From the NCBI GenBank assembly GCA_000733415.1, contig KL662191.1:4801870-4865869 (forward strand): a stretch of 64,000 nt of DNA. The letters are read 5' to 3'. The notes below the pieces were generated by a model, which saw nothing but the letters and a program-made list of their open reading frames with translations, had not been told where the DNA came from and searched no databases. Position numbers and translations under genes: made by a program. Below are positions 45,935-54,745 of this stretch, one piece after another. Each line of letters opens with the position of its first letter. Positions within the stretch are counted from its first letter, which is position 1. The stretch comes from [Leptolyngbya] sp. JSC-1. Its GTDB lineage: Bacteria > Cyanobacteriota > Cyanobacteriia > Elainellales > Elainellaceae.

Positions 45935-46384
45935 ATGATCGCTGCCCTCAATCTACCTTCATTTCTGTGGCTCTGGAAAATTGCCGCCTGGTCGATGGGA
46001 TTGTCGTTGTGTGCCTATGGCCTTTTAGGGGTAACTGGTGCGTGGTTGCTTGTGAGTCGCTCTGCCCATCAACCTCGGCCCTGGTGGTTGCGGCCTCTGC
46101 ATTATGGCATTGGTGGAACTATGGTGGGCTTGGTGCTGCTGTTGTTAGCAATTGGCATAGTGGGTACGCTAGGGCACTTTGGTTCGTTGGGCCATTCGGC
46201 TCACCTGCCTGTAGGGTTACTGGTGGTGGGGTTGACCTTGCTTTCGGCCTGGAGCGCGACTCAGATCAGTCCAGAGCGTCCTTGGGCGCGATCGCTTCAT
46301 CTAGGCACCAATTTGGTATTGCTAGTTGGCTTTATCTGCGTTTCCTTAACCGGATGGACCGTAGTGCAAAAGTATTTGCCTTGA
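45935..46384 (+). CDS. DUF4079 membrane protein
   Basis: A 149-residue protein with four membrane helices (about 10-32, 52-75, 86-103, 121-142). The sequence FLWLWKIAAWSMGLSL, then GTLGHFGSLGHSAHLPVGL, and GTNLVLLVGFICVSLTGWTVVQKYLP match DUF4079, a small cyanobacterial membrane family with conserved His residues that suggests a cytochrome-b561-like or heme-binding role (inference). The start is ATG 45935; a TTG directly upstream is in frame. It is on the same strand as the next unknown membrane protein. Confidence 0.82.
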   Translation: MIAALNLPSFLWLWKIAAWSMGLSLCAYGLLGVTGAWLLVSRSAHQPRPWWLRPLHYGIGGTMVGLVLLLLAIGIVGTLGHFGSLGHSAHLPVGLLVVGLTLLSAWSATQISPERPWARSLHLGTNLVLLVGFICVSLTGWTVVQKYLP

Positions 46385-46465
46385 GCTTGCCTGGAGAACT
46401 GGTCCTTTCCTTGTTACACTGAACCTTAGATAAGCAATTATTACGATTCGTAAACTAAGCAATCT

Positions 46466-47077
46466 GTGTCTTCTCCTAAGCTGCCGGTCGATCAAGAAAT
46501 TTCGAGAGCAAAAGAATCTGCGCAAAATGGGTTGGAGCTGTCAGAACAGCGTGTGTTTCGGTTGTCTCCGCTGGTTCGGTTGACGTTGCTTGCTCTCTAC
46601 GTGGCATTGACTCTGCCGCTGCCGTTTCTAGCTCAAGCCACAGAAGCGCCTGTCCCTCCTGCGGTTCTGCTAGTGGGGGTGGTAGTTGGTTTGATCCCCC
46701 TATGTGCTGCTTTGAGCGAACGAGTCATTGTGGATGCACAAGGGATCCAGGTAGCCTATCCTGGCTGGGTGCGTTGGATTTGGCGGAAAGGTTGGTATTT
46801 AGCCTGGAGCGATATCGAAGCTCTAAAGCCCCGCTCAACTGGGCAGGGTGGCATTGTTTATTACTTCCTCAACCATGCAGGAGCAGCCTACCTGTTGCCA
46901 ATGCGAGTTGCTGGTTTCGCAGAATTGGTGCGACTGGTGCAGGCCAAAACCGGAATTGATACGCGGGATGTCCGTCCGCTCGCTCAACCCTGGATGTATT
47001 TGTTTTTGCTGGGTTTGACGGTGATGCTGTTGGCTGTTGATGCTTGGACAATTGCGGTGGCTGCCAATCAACTTTAG
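46466..47077 (+). CDS. Putative membrane protein with PH-like segment (203 aa)
   Basis: A 203-residue protein with two N-terminal membrane helices (about 35-55, 62-82), a central soluble part (GIQVAYPGWVRWIWRKGWYLAWSDIEALKPRSTGQGGIVYYFL) that resembles a bacterial PH (bPH2-like) domain, and a C-terminal helix (~172-195). The start is GTG 46466; no nearby ATG exists. I recognise it only as a conserved cyanobacterial protein. It precedes the ABC ATPase by 57 bp on the same strand. Confidence 0.65.
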   Translation: MSSPKLPVDQEISRAKESAQNGLELSEQRVFRLSPLVRLTLLALYVALTLPLPFLAQATEAPVPPAVLLVGVVVGLIPLCAALSERVIVDAQGIQVAYPGWVRWIWRKGWYLAWSDIEALKPRSTGQGGIVYYFLNHAGAAYLLPMRVAGFAELVRLVQAKTGIDTRDVRPLAQPWMYLFLLGLTVMLLAVDAWTIAVAANQL

Positions 47078-47134
47078 ATCTTCTGCAACTGGAGCTGGAT
47101 ACAACCCCTGAAAACCCAGCTTGCTCAAGCTAAA

Positions 47135-47926
47135 ATGCAAACGTTGCAGCTTAATGGAAGCCGCTTGATTAAATCTAGTCCACATAAAAGTCAGCTTCGG
47201 TTGGAACAAGTCAGTCTCAAAGCTCCAATTGGCTCTCACTATCTTCTCAACGATATTTCCTTCGAGGTTTTTCAGGGGGACTTTTTGGGGATTGTGGGCG
47301 CATCAGGGGCTGGAAAAACTACTCTACTGCGGCTGTTGAATCGGCTGACTGAGGTAAGCCAGGGCAAAATTCTTTTTGAAGATCGAGAGATTCGTCAGGT
47401 ACCGGTAGTGCCACTACGTCAACAGATTACGCTAGTTCCTCAAGAATCGAAACTGCTAGGAATGACAGTGCGCCAAGCGCTAGCCTACCCGTTGGTGCTG
47501 CGAAAACTGGATCGCAAGACGATTGATCAGCGGTTACAGGCCGGTCTTGAACAGTTTCACATCCCCAGCGAATGGCTGGACCGCACCGAAGTGCAGCTTT
47601 CAGTTGGGCAGCGGCAGCTTGTTGCCATTGCTCGCTCGCTGATCCTACAACCAAAAGTGTTGCTGTTGGATGAGCCAACCTCGGCGCTAGATGCCGGACG
47701 GGCTGAGTATGTTTTATCAGTGTTGCAAGAATTGACGAAAACCACTGCCTTGACTATTTTGATGGTGAATCATCAGTTAGAGTGGGTCGAGCGATTTTGC
47801 AATCGTTTGTTGGGGTTGAATCAGGGACGAGTGACTCAAGATTTACCCACCACGCAGGTGAATTGGTCGGAGGTGAAACAAATCCTAATTGACGCCGAAG
47901 CGGAAGCGTCTGAAGAGTGGGCTTGA
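47135..47926 (+). CDS. ABC transporter ATP-binding protein (orphan)
   Basis: A 263-residue ATPase subunit. Walker A is GASGAGKTT (residues 55-63), Walker B is VLLLDEPTSALD (~178-189), and the signature is LSVGQRQL instead of canonical LSGGQ. The H-loop His is in MVNHQLEW. It resembles FetA/YbbL-type and phosphate/polar-amino-acid-type cassettes, but no permease gene lies beside it (an unknown membrane protein precedes it and a GUN4 protein follows), so the partner is unknown. The C-terminal tail is Glu-rich. Confidence 0.88.
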   Translation: MQTLQLNGSRLIKSSPHKSQLRLEQVSLKAPIGSHYLLNDISFEVFQGDFLGIVGASGAGKTTLLRLLNRLTEVSQGKILFEDREIRQVPVVPLRQQITLVPQESKLLGMTVRQALAYPLVLRKLDRKTIDQRLQAGLEQFHIPSEWLDRTEVQLSVGQRQLVAIARSLILQPKVLLLDEPTSALDAGRAEYVLSVLQELTKTTALTILMVNHQLEWVERFCNRLLGLNQGRVTQDLPTTQVNWSEVKQILIDAEAEASEEWA

Positions 47927-48037
47927 TCTCCACGGTTCCTACCGATAGGTTGCAGTGAGTTGATATTAATGTCGGCCTAGATTGGAATTGGGCTAACCAG
48001 CGTTAAGATTACATTCAATTTCCGCTGAATCATAATT

Positions 48038-49504
48038 ATGACTACTCCTGAGCAGAATCAGGCTGAAGCTTCTCTGCGAGCGTTTGCAAGGCGTTTTATC
48101 AAGAACGGTACACAAGATGAACGTGACGCCATAGTCAGCTCCTATCGCGTTCGGAGGCTAAAGTTGCGACCAGAGCAGGTGCAAGCGATTGTGCAAGAAA
48201 TAATCGAAGAGCGGAAATCAGAAAATCAAATCAGAGAGTCTTTGCCATCTGAGGATCGATCATCCTCCCCCGCTTCCACACCGATCCAGCGGACTGGCCA
48301 ACCCACGCGATCTGGCCAGAACCAGCCAACAGAGCCAACTGAATCAACTCCAGACCAATCTTCGACCAAAAATTCGGTTACTCAATCTACCAATCGAATT
48401 GAGGCAGCATTACAGTCAAAAACAGATCCAGAGCCGTCTGTCAAAAGTGCTGAAGTTGATGTTAGTCAACTTGGCTCTAATACTAGTCAGCCTGTTACTA
48501 GCCAGCCTGTTACAGTGGCTCCCCCCTCAGGAACGAATGCATCGACTTCCACTTCAACAGCAACAACCAGCATTCCACCCAAGCCACCTGAAGTTTATAT
48601 GGCTCATCTCCAAGAATATTGGGATGAGTATTTGAAGGCGTTGCAAGCACCAGGTTTTCCAATCAACGAAGAAGCAACAGCCCATCTGCGCAAGCTGAAA
48701 GAAAAATACAATCTCAATAAAGATGATATTGCAGAAATCGAAAGACAGGTGCTTGTCCGTGGCTTGACCAGTAGCTCATCGAGCAATCCATCTAGCCCAG
48801 CAGCGTCTGGATCTGCTGAAGCGAAAGCTCAGGAACCTCCTGCCCCGACGCTCAATTTACCGCATCCAGAGCTGTTTGAGCAGTTGGAGAAGGATCTCAA
48901 GAATAAGAACTATAGAAATGCGGATGCTGTTACCTTCGCTATTCTACAGAAGTTGATTAAGCCATCTCAAACTTGGCTAAATGCGGCATCACTGGAAGAG
49001 TTTTCTAAAACTGTCAAGCAGGAGGAGCAGCAGGCTATTCAGAAAATTGACCAACTGTGGACGCAAGCCAGTGCCGGAAATTTTGGCTTTAGTCGTCAAC
49101 TCGGAATTTTTAGATCCCATGAGGAACCTGATCGCAACAAGTTAAGCATTGATTATCGGCAGAGGCGAGCACAGGCTTTGGCTTTTAGCCAGCAGGTTGG
49201 CTGGTGGATTGAGGAATTGCGCTTCTTTAAACTCTACGACCAGCACTTAAACTTCACCGACACTGCTCCGGTTGGGCATTTGCCAGCTCTCTGGTTTTGG
49301 GAAATGCCTTGGCTAACAGCCCTAGGACAGGGTGGAATTCATCTATTAGGGCTACGAGGCGGTTATCGAATTGACGCTTCTAGAATTGATGCGTTTATGC
49401 ATGTGCTGAGCCGCAGTGGTGTTACGCCTGCTAGCCACAGTCAGCTCTCATCAACTAGGCCACCTCGTACAGTCGAAAGGGCCCGAAAGTCTAAAAACGT
49501 TTAA
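48038..49504 (+). CDS. GUN4 domain protein with long N-terminal extension
   Basis: A 488-residue protein. Residues ~276-430 form a GUN4 domain: KNYRNADAVTFAILQKL, then KIDQLWTQASAGNFGFSRQLGIF and FSQQVGWWIEELRFF, ending LNFTDTAPVGHLPALWF. GUN4 binds protoporphyrin IX and stimulates Mg-chelatase; this paralogue is longer and lacks the compact form of the canonical protein. Residues ~1-65 and ~188-247 are helical modules (the latter typical of other cyanobacterial GUN4-domain proteins), joined by a Ser/Thr/Pro-rich linker containing a 15-bp in-frame duplication (TSQPV). Porphyrin binding is therefore possible but unproven. ATG 48038. Confidence 0.82.
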   Translation: MTTPEQNQAEASLRAFARRFIKNGTQDERDAIVSSYRVRRLKLRPEQVQAIVQEIIEERKSENQIRESLPSEDRSSSPASTPIQRTGQPTRSGQNQPTEPTESTPDQSSTKNSVTQSTNRIEAALQSKTDPEPSVKSAEVDVSQLGSNTSQPVTSQPVTVAPPSGTNASTSTSTATTSIPPKPPEVYMAHLQEYWDEYLKALQAPGFPINEEATAHLRKLKEKYNLNKDDIAEIERQVLVRGLTSSSSSNPSSPAASGSAEAKAQEPPAPTLNLPHPELFEQLEKDLKNKNYRNADAVTFAILQKLIKPSQTWLNAASLEEFSKTVKQEEQQAIQKIDQLWTQASAGNFGFSRQLGIFRSHEEPDRNKLSIDYRQRRAQALAFSQQVGWWIEELRFFKLYDQHLNFTDTAPVGHLPALWFWEMPWLTALGQGGIHLLGLRGGYRIDASRIDAFMHVLSRSGVTPASHSQLSSTRPPRTVERARKSKNV

Positions 49505-49560
49505 AGGCGGTGTGAAACTCGATTAGTGAATCAGTTGTGCTGTCTGCAATAGACACTCCC

Positions 49561-49600
49561 TGCCAAAACTCTAGCTGGCGGCTCAAAGTTGTGCCTGTAG
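49561..49600 (+). repeat. Dispersed repeat R1, copy 1
   Basis: About 40 bp beginning TGCCAAAACTCT...GCTGGCGGCTC is shared, in the same orientation, with 62741-62784. The copies differ by a 3-base insertion and scattered substitutions. Confidence 0.72.
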
Positions 49601-49613
49601 GTAATCAGCACAG

Positions 49614-49631
49614 AATCTAGAATTCTAGATT
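49614..49631. repeat. Perfect 18-bp palindrome
   Basis: AATCTAGAATTCTAGATT is exactly self-complementary, with no spacer. It sits directly before the 95-bp hairpin element. Confidence 0.9.
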
Positions 49632-49726
49632 TACAGCGTTTTTCACTCATGTGAGGTATGGGGGGCGTGGGGGCACGGCCCCTGCACCCCGGTTTTCGTA
49701 CTTCACTAGCCTGAAAAAGGATGTAA
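49632..49726 (+). repeat. MITE-like hairpin element, copy 1
   Basis: A 95-bp element with terminal inverted repeats TACAGCGTTTTTCA and TACATCCTTTTTCA (12/14), an inner GTGA...TCAC-type pairing and a central G-rich/C-rich stem (GGGGGGCGTGGGGG with CCCCTGCACCCC). It shares about 90% identity, with one 1-bp indel, with the reverse complement of 62976-63069. No coding capacity. Confidence 0.82.
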
Positions 49727-50619
49727 CTAATTCTCTACTATCAAAAATTAGTTAATTATTGAGCCAACTTGCTAATTGCTAGAAGAAGAGAAATTATTAG
49801 TTTGAATGCCTATCAAGGAAAAGTGAAAATCTCGGGGAGAATCTAATATAGATGATTAATTTTAAATGTTCTTCTCTTATCCAATTAAATTTAAATAGAT
49901 TAATTCATGTCTTAATTATTTCATGATGAATCTATTTATACAAGTCACTGAAATAAGAAAAGTCTGTGTGAGAAGCCAACTGAATGTACAACAGGATACA
50001 CCGAATCAGTAAGTAGGTTAGGTAATGCCCAATTCATTTGGCTAATATCTGTCAGAAAAAGGCAGGGCAGCAGCTCCCTGTATTGCTTGCAGTGCGCCTC
50101 CCGTAGTATTCTGTTGCTTTAGTCGGTAGGATGGAAAGTGATAAGAAATAACCGGTGTTTCTAAGGGATCGCGCTCATTATTCCTATTGGGATTGGGTCT
50201 ATACTGGTGTTCACTGAAACTCTATTGATCAGAATTGGAAAAGCTTAAAGCTAAATAGATTTAAAAGCCTTGTAAAGGCCGATGTAATCCTCATATAGAA
50301 TTCACAAAATTCCCCTCTTTAAACTAAGCAATAATGATATTTATAAATTACTAGCCCCTTTTAAGAAGTTGCTTCCCAATCAAAAACTCGCCCTTCTCTC
50401 ATTCAATAAATTGGCGAATTTGAGTAACTTTTAGGGAATGTTAGGTTCAAGTCACATGCCCCACGGTGTGAGTTCTCTTTTTGAAGATCAGTTGGTCTAA
50501 TGCTGACAACGTCTGTAGTTCCTGAAAGCTACTCGTTAAAGACGGCTTCTCACACATCGTATTCAGCCCGGTTTTTAGCCAATTCTCTAGCTCAACACAA
50601 TAAGGTGTGATTACCTCAG

Positions 50620-50901
50620 ATGAAACCGAATCCTTTAGAGCAACAACCGCTTAGTTCTGAATTTGCCGTCTACGATTGTGAAATTCGCCTGAAATTTAGA
50701 CTAATTGAGGAAAAGAAGATTTTAAACAACCGCGAACAGCTGCTAGAGCTGCTGCTGGATGCCTTTTCCTACGGTGCAGACGAATATATGGAGCCAATCC
50801 AAGCCCATGTAGAAGCGCATGAAATACCGGAAATGGAATCTTCTCCCCAAATGCGACGTCAGTTGATTCGTTTGCGCAATTCGGGTGGTGATTTGGGCTA
50901 A
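50620..50901 (+). CDS. Small conserved protein, possibly Npun_R1517-like regulator
   Basis: A 93-residue acidic soluble protein with YDCEIRLKFRLIEEKKIL and LLELLLDAFSYGADEYMEPIQAHVEAHEI, ending MRRQLIRLRNSGGD. The pattern fits, from memory, a cyanobacterial family named after Npun_R1517, linked to heterocyst differentiation. If so, its presence here need not imply heterocysts, because related proteins occur in non-heterocystous strains. The upstream sequence AATAAGGTGTGATTACCTCAG gives a distant AAGG. The assignment is tentative. Confidence 0.6.
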   Translation: MKPNPLEQQPLSSEFAVYDCEIRLKFRLIEEKKILNNREQLLELLLDAFSYGADEYMEPIQAHVEAHEIPEMESSPQMRRQLIRLRNSGGDLG

Positions 50902-50942
50902 TTCCATCCAGTTTGGCTGAACCTAACTCAGTTAGCTCGACG

Positions 50943-51869
50943 TTAGGTGCTTTGAACGATATCCTGTAATGCCTGCTTCACGGTCGGGTACTGATAGGTA
51001 AAACCTATCGCCTGGGTTCGCTTTGGCAGCACCTGTTGACCTTCCAGAACCACTTGGGCGGCATCGCCTAGCAATAGCTCTAGGGCCGCAGCCGGTACGG
51101 GCAGCCAAGAAGGGCGATGGAGGATCTGGCCTAGGGTATGGCAAAGTTCTGCCATCCTGACGGGTTCTGGAGCTGTAGCGTTCAAAACGCCCTCCATGGT
51201 TGGCTCAGTCAAAGCTCTCAGAATCAGATTCACCAAATCGTCAATGTGAATCCAGGAAAACCACTGTTTACCACTGCCGAGTGGTCCGCCTGCAAACAGA
51301 CGAAAGGGCGTCAACATCTTAGCCAGTGCTCCTCCGTCACCTAAGACAATTCCGGTGCGCAAGATGACGAGGCGAGTTCCGGTTTGCTTCACTGCTTCGG
51401 CGGCGGCTTCCCAGGCTTGGCAAACTTCAGCCAGAAAATCTTGTCCCGCAGGGCTGGTTTCATCGAATGTGGCGGTTTCGCTGGTGCCGTAATAGCCAAT
51501 GGCGGACGAGTTGACCAAGACGCTGGGTTTAGGATTGGCTTGAGCAATTGCTTCCACAATCTTCTCGGTGCCAATTTTGCGACTGTCGAGAATTTCTTGT
51601 TTGCGTTCTGGGGTCCAACGGCTTTCAGCGATCGGCGCGCCAGCTAAATTCACCACCCCGTCACAGCCGGCAATCTCGGCCTGCCACGATCCAGACGTAA
51701 GGGGAGTGTAGGCGATAATTTCTACATTGGAAAAAGCCGATGCTGGAAAGATTTGCTTAGCTCGATCGGCGTTTCTGGTCAGTACCAAAATTTGATGGCC
51801 GGACTGCTGGAGCCGTTGCACAAGCCGACTGCCGACAAATCCAGTTGCACCTGTTACTGCTACTTTCAT
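50943..51869 (-). CDS. TIGR01777 family epimerase-like oxidoreductase
   Basis: A 308-residue atypical short-chain dehydrogenase. It begins MKVAVTGATGFVGSRLVQRL (dinucleotide-binding G7-A-T-G-F-V-G), contains GVVNLAGAPIAESRW (residues ~69-83) and VNSSAIGYYG (~117-126), and ends with the DUF1731 motif (SWLPVPAAALELLLGDAAQVVLEGQQVLPKR). These features define the TIGR01777/YfcH family. Cyanobacterial and plant members have been linked to thylakoid membrane organisation or division, but the reaction is unknown. It is followed on the same strand by no close gene. Confidence 0.9.
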   Translation of the reverse strand: MKVAVTGATGFVGSRLVQRLQQSGHQILVLTRNADRAKQIFPASAFSNVEIIAYTPLTSGSWQAEIAGCDGVVNLAGAPIAESRWTPERKQEILDSRKIGTEKIVEAIAQANPKPSVLVNSSAIGYYGTSETATFDETSPAGQDFLAEVCQAWEAAAEAVKQTGTRLVILRTGIVLGDGGALAKMLTPFRLFAGGPLGSGKQWFSWIHIDDLVNLILRALTEPTMEGVLNATAPEPVRMAELCHTLGQILHRPSWLPVPAAALELLLGDAAQVVLEGQQVLPKRTQAIGFTYQYPTVKQALQDIVQST

Positions 51870-51975
51870 CTGGTTTTCCCCCTGCTAATCTTGGTCAGTC
51901 GTTCAAGCCCGGTTTTAAGCTCTAGGTTTCAGCAAGTTGGTTGCAAGCGTCAAACTTGAAGTTTGGATGCGGCTA

Positions 51976-52350
51976 TCATGGCTGGGGTTCACCGTAGGCC
52001 ATACCGTTGACTTCAGCGTAGCGATGCATAAAGCGCATGAACCGTTCCCAATGTTCGGCTTGGTCAATTTCAAAACGGCATTCGACTCGCTGTAGGTCAT
52101 CGCCTTCCGGTCCGCCAAAAATAAACTTCATTGATGACGGTTCGATGCTAATTTGGCCCTCATCATCGGTTAGCAGCAGCGCTTTGGCAAACCGATTGGT
52201 GTAGCTCCTGAACCGTTCAATTGACCGCAGTATCGTAAACGTCATTAGAACTGAGCGCACACCTGTAGCTCGGTTTTGCCGCAGGCTGACATCACTGAGG
52301 TCTTCAGGAATGCCCTCAAAAAATTCGATCGAAGGAGTTGAGGCAACCAT
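51976..52350 (-). CDS. psb28: Photosystem II assembly factor Psb28
   Basis: A 124-residue soluble factor that binds early PSII assembly intermediates near CP47 on the cytoplasmic side. The sequence IEFFEGIPEDLSDVSLRQNRATGVRSVLMTF and EGQISIEPSSMKFIFGGPEGDDLQRVECRF is diagnostic, and the length is that of Psb28-1. Residues 1-10 are the usual variable N-terminus. ATG 52350. It is divergent from the phytol-kinase-like gene. Confidence 0.95.
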   Translation of the reverse strand: MVASTPSIEFFEGIPEDLSDVSLRQNRATGVRSVLMTFTILRSIERFRSYTNRFAKALLLTDDEGQISIEPSSMKFIFGGPEGDDLQRVECRFEIDQAEHWERFMRFMHRYAEVNGMAYGEPQP

Positions 52351-52473
52351 AGGAAACTTAACAAACCTATAAGCTTCAGTATAAGGCGGTTAGGGAACTC
52401 GCCGAAAGGCAATCTGCGGCCTGCAGGTTTTTGCTCAGTCTTGGGTGTGGCTTAGAAAGCGGCAAAATCTTCT

Positions 52474-52503
52474 AAAGTGAGAAACAGGTAAAGTGAGAAA
52501 CAG
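52474..52503. repeat. Tandem duplication of AAAGTGAGAAACAG
   Basis: The 14-mer AAAGTGAGAAACAG occurs at 52474-52487 and 52490-52503, a 16-bp period. It ends 8 bp before the proposed start of the phytol-kinase-like gene. Confidence 0.9.
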
Positions 52504-52511
52504 AACGAAGT

Positions 52512-53243
52512 TTGGGTGGGCGATTCTTGCTAGATGGACTAACACAAGATGGTTTGACACAACTGACGGAACCGACCTTGTGGCTTCAAATTGGCATTGC
52601 GGCGCTCTGGGTTGGCTTTGTGGTGCTGGTAGCCTTTGGGCTGCGGTACTGGAAACTTGTGGATGCGGAAGTGATTCGCAAAGTGGTACATATCGGTGCC
52701 GGAAATGTCATCTTGTTTGCTTGGTGGTTGCGGATTCCGGCTGCGGTGGGAATTGGTGCGTCTATTTTGTTTAGCGCGATTACGCTGCTATCGTACCGTT
52801 TTCCGTTATTGCCTGGGATTGACAGTGTTGGACGCAAGAGCCTGGGAACTTTCTTTTACGCCATTAGTATTGGTGTGTTGATTGCCTGCTTTTGGCAAAA
52901 CAATCCCCACATTGCTGTGCTAGGCGTATTAATCATGACCTGGGGGGATGGCTTAGCCGCCTTGATTGGGCAACACTGGGGCCAGCATCGCTATAAGCTG
53001 GGCGGCATGCAAAAAAGCTGGGAAGGCTCGCTGGCCATGCTACTGGTGAGCTGGATAATCAGCAGTTTGATTCTACTTAGCGTTTACGGATCAGGCTGGC
53101 AAGTTTGGGCTGTTGCTCTGGTTGTGGCAGGGGTTGCCGCAAGTTTGGAGGCGTTTTCAAAACTAGGAATTGATAATCTGACTGTGCCACTGGGAAGCGC
53201 TGGAGTTGCGTTTTGGCTCAGTCAGATACTTTTAGCGGCGTGA
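52512..53243 (+). CDS. Phytol kinase/polyprenol kinase-like membrane protein
   Basis: A 243-residue protein with about six to seven membrane helices, of the CDP-diglyceride synthetase-like kinase group (VTE5, FOLK, SEC59). Conserved segments: EVIRKVVHIGAGNVILFAWWL (residues ~53-73), DSVGRKSLGTFFYAISIGV and MTWGDGLAALIGQHWGQHRYKLGGMQKSWEGSLAML (~138-175). In cyanobacteria such a kinase phosphorylates phytol released from chlorophyll for tocopherol or chlorophyll re-synthesis. The only long start is TTG 52512; the true start could be a TTG further inside, so the first ~20 residues are uncertain. Confidence 0.82.
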   Translation: MGGRFLLDGLTQDGLTQLTEPTLWLQIGIAALWVGFVVLVAFGLRYWKLVDAEVIRKVVHIGAGNVILFAWWLRIPAAVGIGASILFSAITLLSYRFPLLPGIDSVGRKSLGTFFYAISIGVLIACFWQNNPHIAVLGVLIMTWGDGLAALIGQHWGQHRYKLGGMQKSWEGSLAMLLVSWIISSLILLSVYGSGWQVWAVALVVAGVAASLEAFSKLGIDNLTVPLGSAGVAFWLSQILLAA

Positions 53244-53275
53244 ACTAACGCTTTAACCCGAGCTAGCAATAGCCA

Positions 53276-54730
53276 CTAACCAGTTGGCTGCTCCATCGAT
53301 TGTGCAAGTGCGGGGGGTGGCTGAGTCAGTTGATCGAGCATTTCCAGGATTTCGCGTTCAAAGGCTAACTGTGCCCGATTAGTTCTGCCGCCGATATAGA
53401 AATTGTCTGCTGTGCGCAAGGCCCAAATTTGAGAATGGGACACGTAGCTGAGCACGACACCCAGCATCAGTAGGCCAAAGCCAGCATAGACGATTGGAAT
53501 TCCCGGATCGGCTTTAATTTGCAGTCCAGTGCTGCCGATGATTTCAACAATTGAAAGGGTCGTGCCGTTTACGTCAGTGGACATGCCTTGACGGACAGTA
53601 GCAATCAGTTTGCCCTGCATATCGTAGACCAGCAAAATGCCCTGTAAATCCTTTGCAACCACAGAAACGCCATCGCTCAAATCCGGCTTAGTCGGAATCC
53701 AGGTGCCCCATAGCCGGCCTGCTCCACCCGTATCGAGTTGGACCATCGGCAATTGCAGAACCGGACTATTGTTGAGGCGAAACCGCACGGCAGCCACGGC
53801 CCAATCGGCCTGATAGAAGGTAACGCCGTTGTGACGCAGAGGTTTGTTGACGTGAATTGTTTGCCGATCGACTTCTTCGCCTGCTTGATTCAGAACCGAA
53901 AGGTCGGAATAGAACTGATCGATTGTGCCGTCAGGGGTGTAGTCAATCCAGAAGCGATTAACCTTGACTGACCAATCTTTAGGAATTTGGGCTGCTGCCC
54001 ACGGACCAGCATCGAAAATATTGCGCACCTGAAAGGTCTCACCGCTGGGCACCATTTCCTGCGCAAAAAAGCCGGTCATTGCCCCCCAAATTGCCCCCAA
54101 CAGAATTAGCAGCATGCTGGCATGAACAACGATTGGCCCGATCCGTCCCACAATACCTTTGTGGGCATAGAGTTTGTCGCCGTCCTGAAAGATCTTGTAG
54201 CGACGTTTTTGCAGAATTGGGATGAGTTGATCGAACGAGGCTTGCGGTACTTCAGCGCTGAGGGCAAACTTCTGAAACTGGCGCGGTTGGCTGTAGAAAT
54301 TCCAGGTGCGGGAAAACCAGCGCAGAGCCGGAAGCTGGCGTTGAAAGGTACAGGTCGTGAGGCTGGCACCAAATAGAATTAACAAGGCCAGAAACCACCA
54401 GGTACGGTAAACGTGATCTAGTCCCAGAGTGAGGATAAAACTCCAGGTGAGAAAACCAAACAGGGCGGGGTGTTCTGGATAGTTAGCTTGGTAGAACGCT
54501 AGGGTTTGTCCTTGTTCAATCACCGTGCCGGTGACGCTGAAAGCCGCGATTGCCAACAGTAGCCCGATGGCTAGCCGCAAGTCGGCCAATAGGGGCACCA
54601 GTTCACGCTTGAAATAGCGACGAATGGCTCGATTCAGGTTAAACGGCTGGATAGACGCAACACTAGTGGAGTCTGGAGCCGAATTTTGAGCCGAGTTTTG
54701 AGCCGCATCAGAAGAAGGATCGACAGTCAT
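53276..54730 (-). CDS. ccs1: System II cytochrome c biogenesis protein Ccs1/ResB
   Basis: A 484-residue membrane protein with three N-terminal helices (about 45-70, 95-115, 200-225) and one near the C-terminus (~420-440), enclosing a large lumenal domain. YFKRELVPLLADLRLAIGLLLAIA and WWFLALLILFGASLTTCTFQRQLPALR are typical. With CcsA, Ccs1 delivers heme to apocytochromes c in the thylakoid lumen. It is 16 bp downstream of ccdA and on the same strand, a classic pair; ccsA is not in the window. The N-terminal 30 residues hold a 12-bp in-frame duplication (AQNSAQNS). Confidence 0.93.
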   Translation of the reverse strand: MTVDPSSDAAQNSAQNSAPDSTSVASIQPFNLNRAIRRYFKRELVPLLADLRLAIGLLLAIAAFSVTGTVIEQGQTLAFYQANYPEHPALFGFLTWSFILTLGLDHVYRTWWFLALLILFGASLTTCTFQRQLPALRWFSRTWNFYSQPRQFQKFALSAEVPQASFDQLIPILQKRRYKIFQDGDKLYAHKGIVGRIGPIVVHASMLLILLGAIWGAMTGFFAQEMVPSGETFQVRNIFDAGPWAAAQIPKDWSVKVNRFWIDYTPDGTIDQFYSDLSVLNQAGEEVDRQTIHVNKPLRHNGVTFYQADWAVAAVRFRLNNSPVLQLPMVQLDTGGAGRLWGTWIPTKPDLSDGVSVVAKDLQGILLVYDMQGKLIATVRQGMSTDVNGTTLSIVEIIGSTGLQIKADPGIPIVYAGFGLLMLGVVLSYVSHSQIWALRTADNFYIGGRTNRAQLAFEREILEMLDQLTQPPPALAQSMEQPTG

Positions 54731-54745
54731 GATGATTAAAGGTGA

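Larger units (their letters stand above)
49505..50619. other. 1115-bp AT-rich intergenic region
   Basis: No gene supported. The left end holds two dispersed repeats and an 18-bp palindrome (separate entries). From ~49730 to 50350 the sequence is markedly AT-rich, with runs such as TTAATTTTAAATG and AATTAAATTTAAATAG and no sustained frame. The right end presumably carries the promoter of the small gene at 50620. The base composition differs visibly from the flanking coding DNA. Confidence 0.6.

Noticed and set aside
49505..50619. CRISPR array in the AT-rich gap
   Set aside because: No regularly spaced identical repeats; only the two dispersed repeats and AT-rich tracts.
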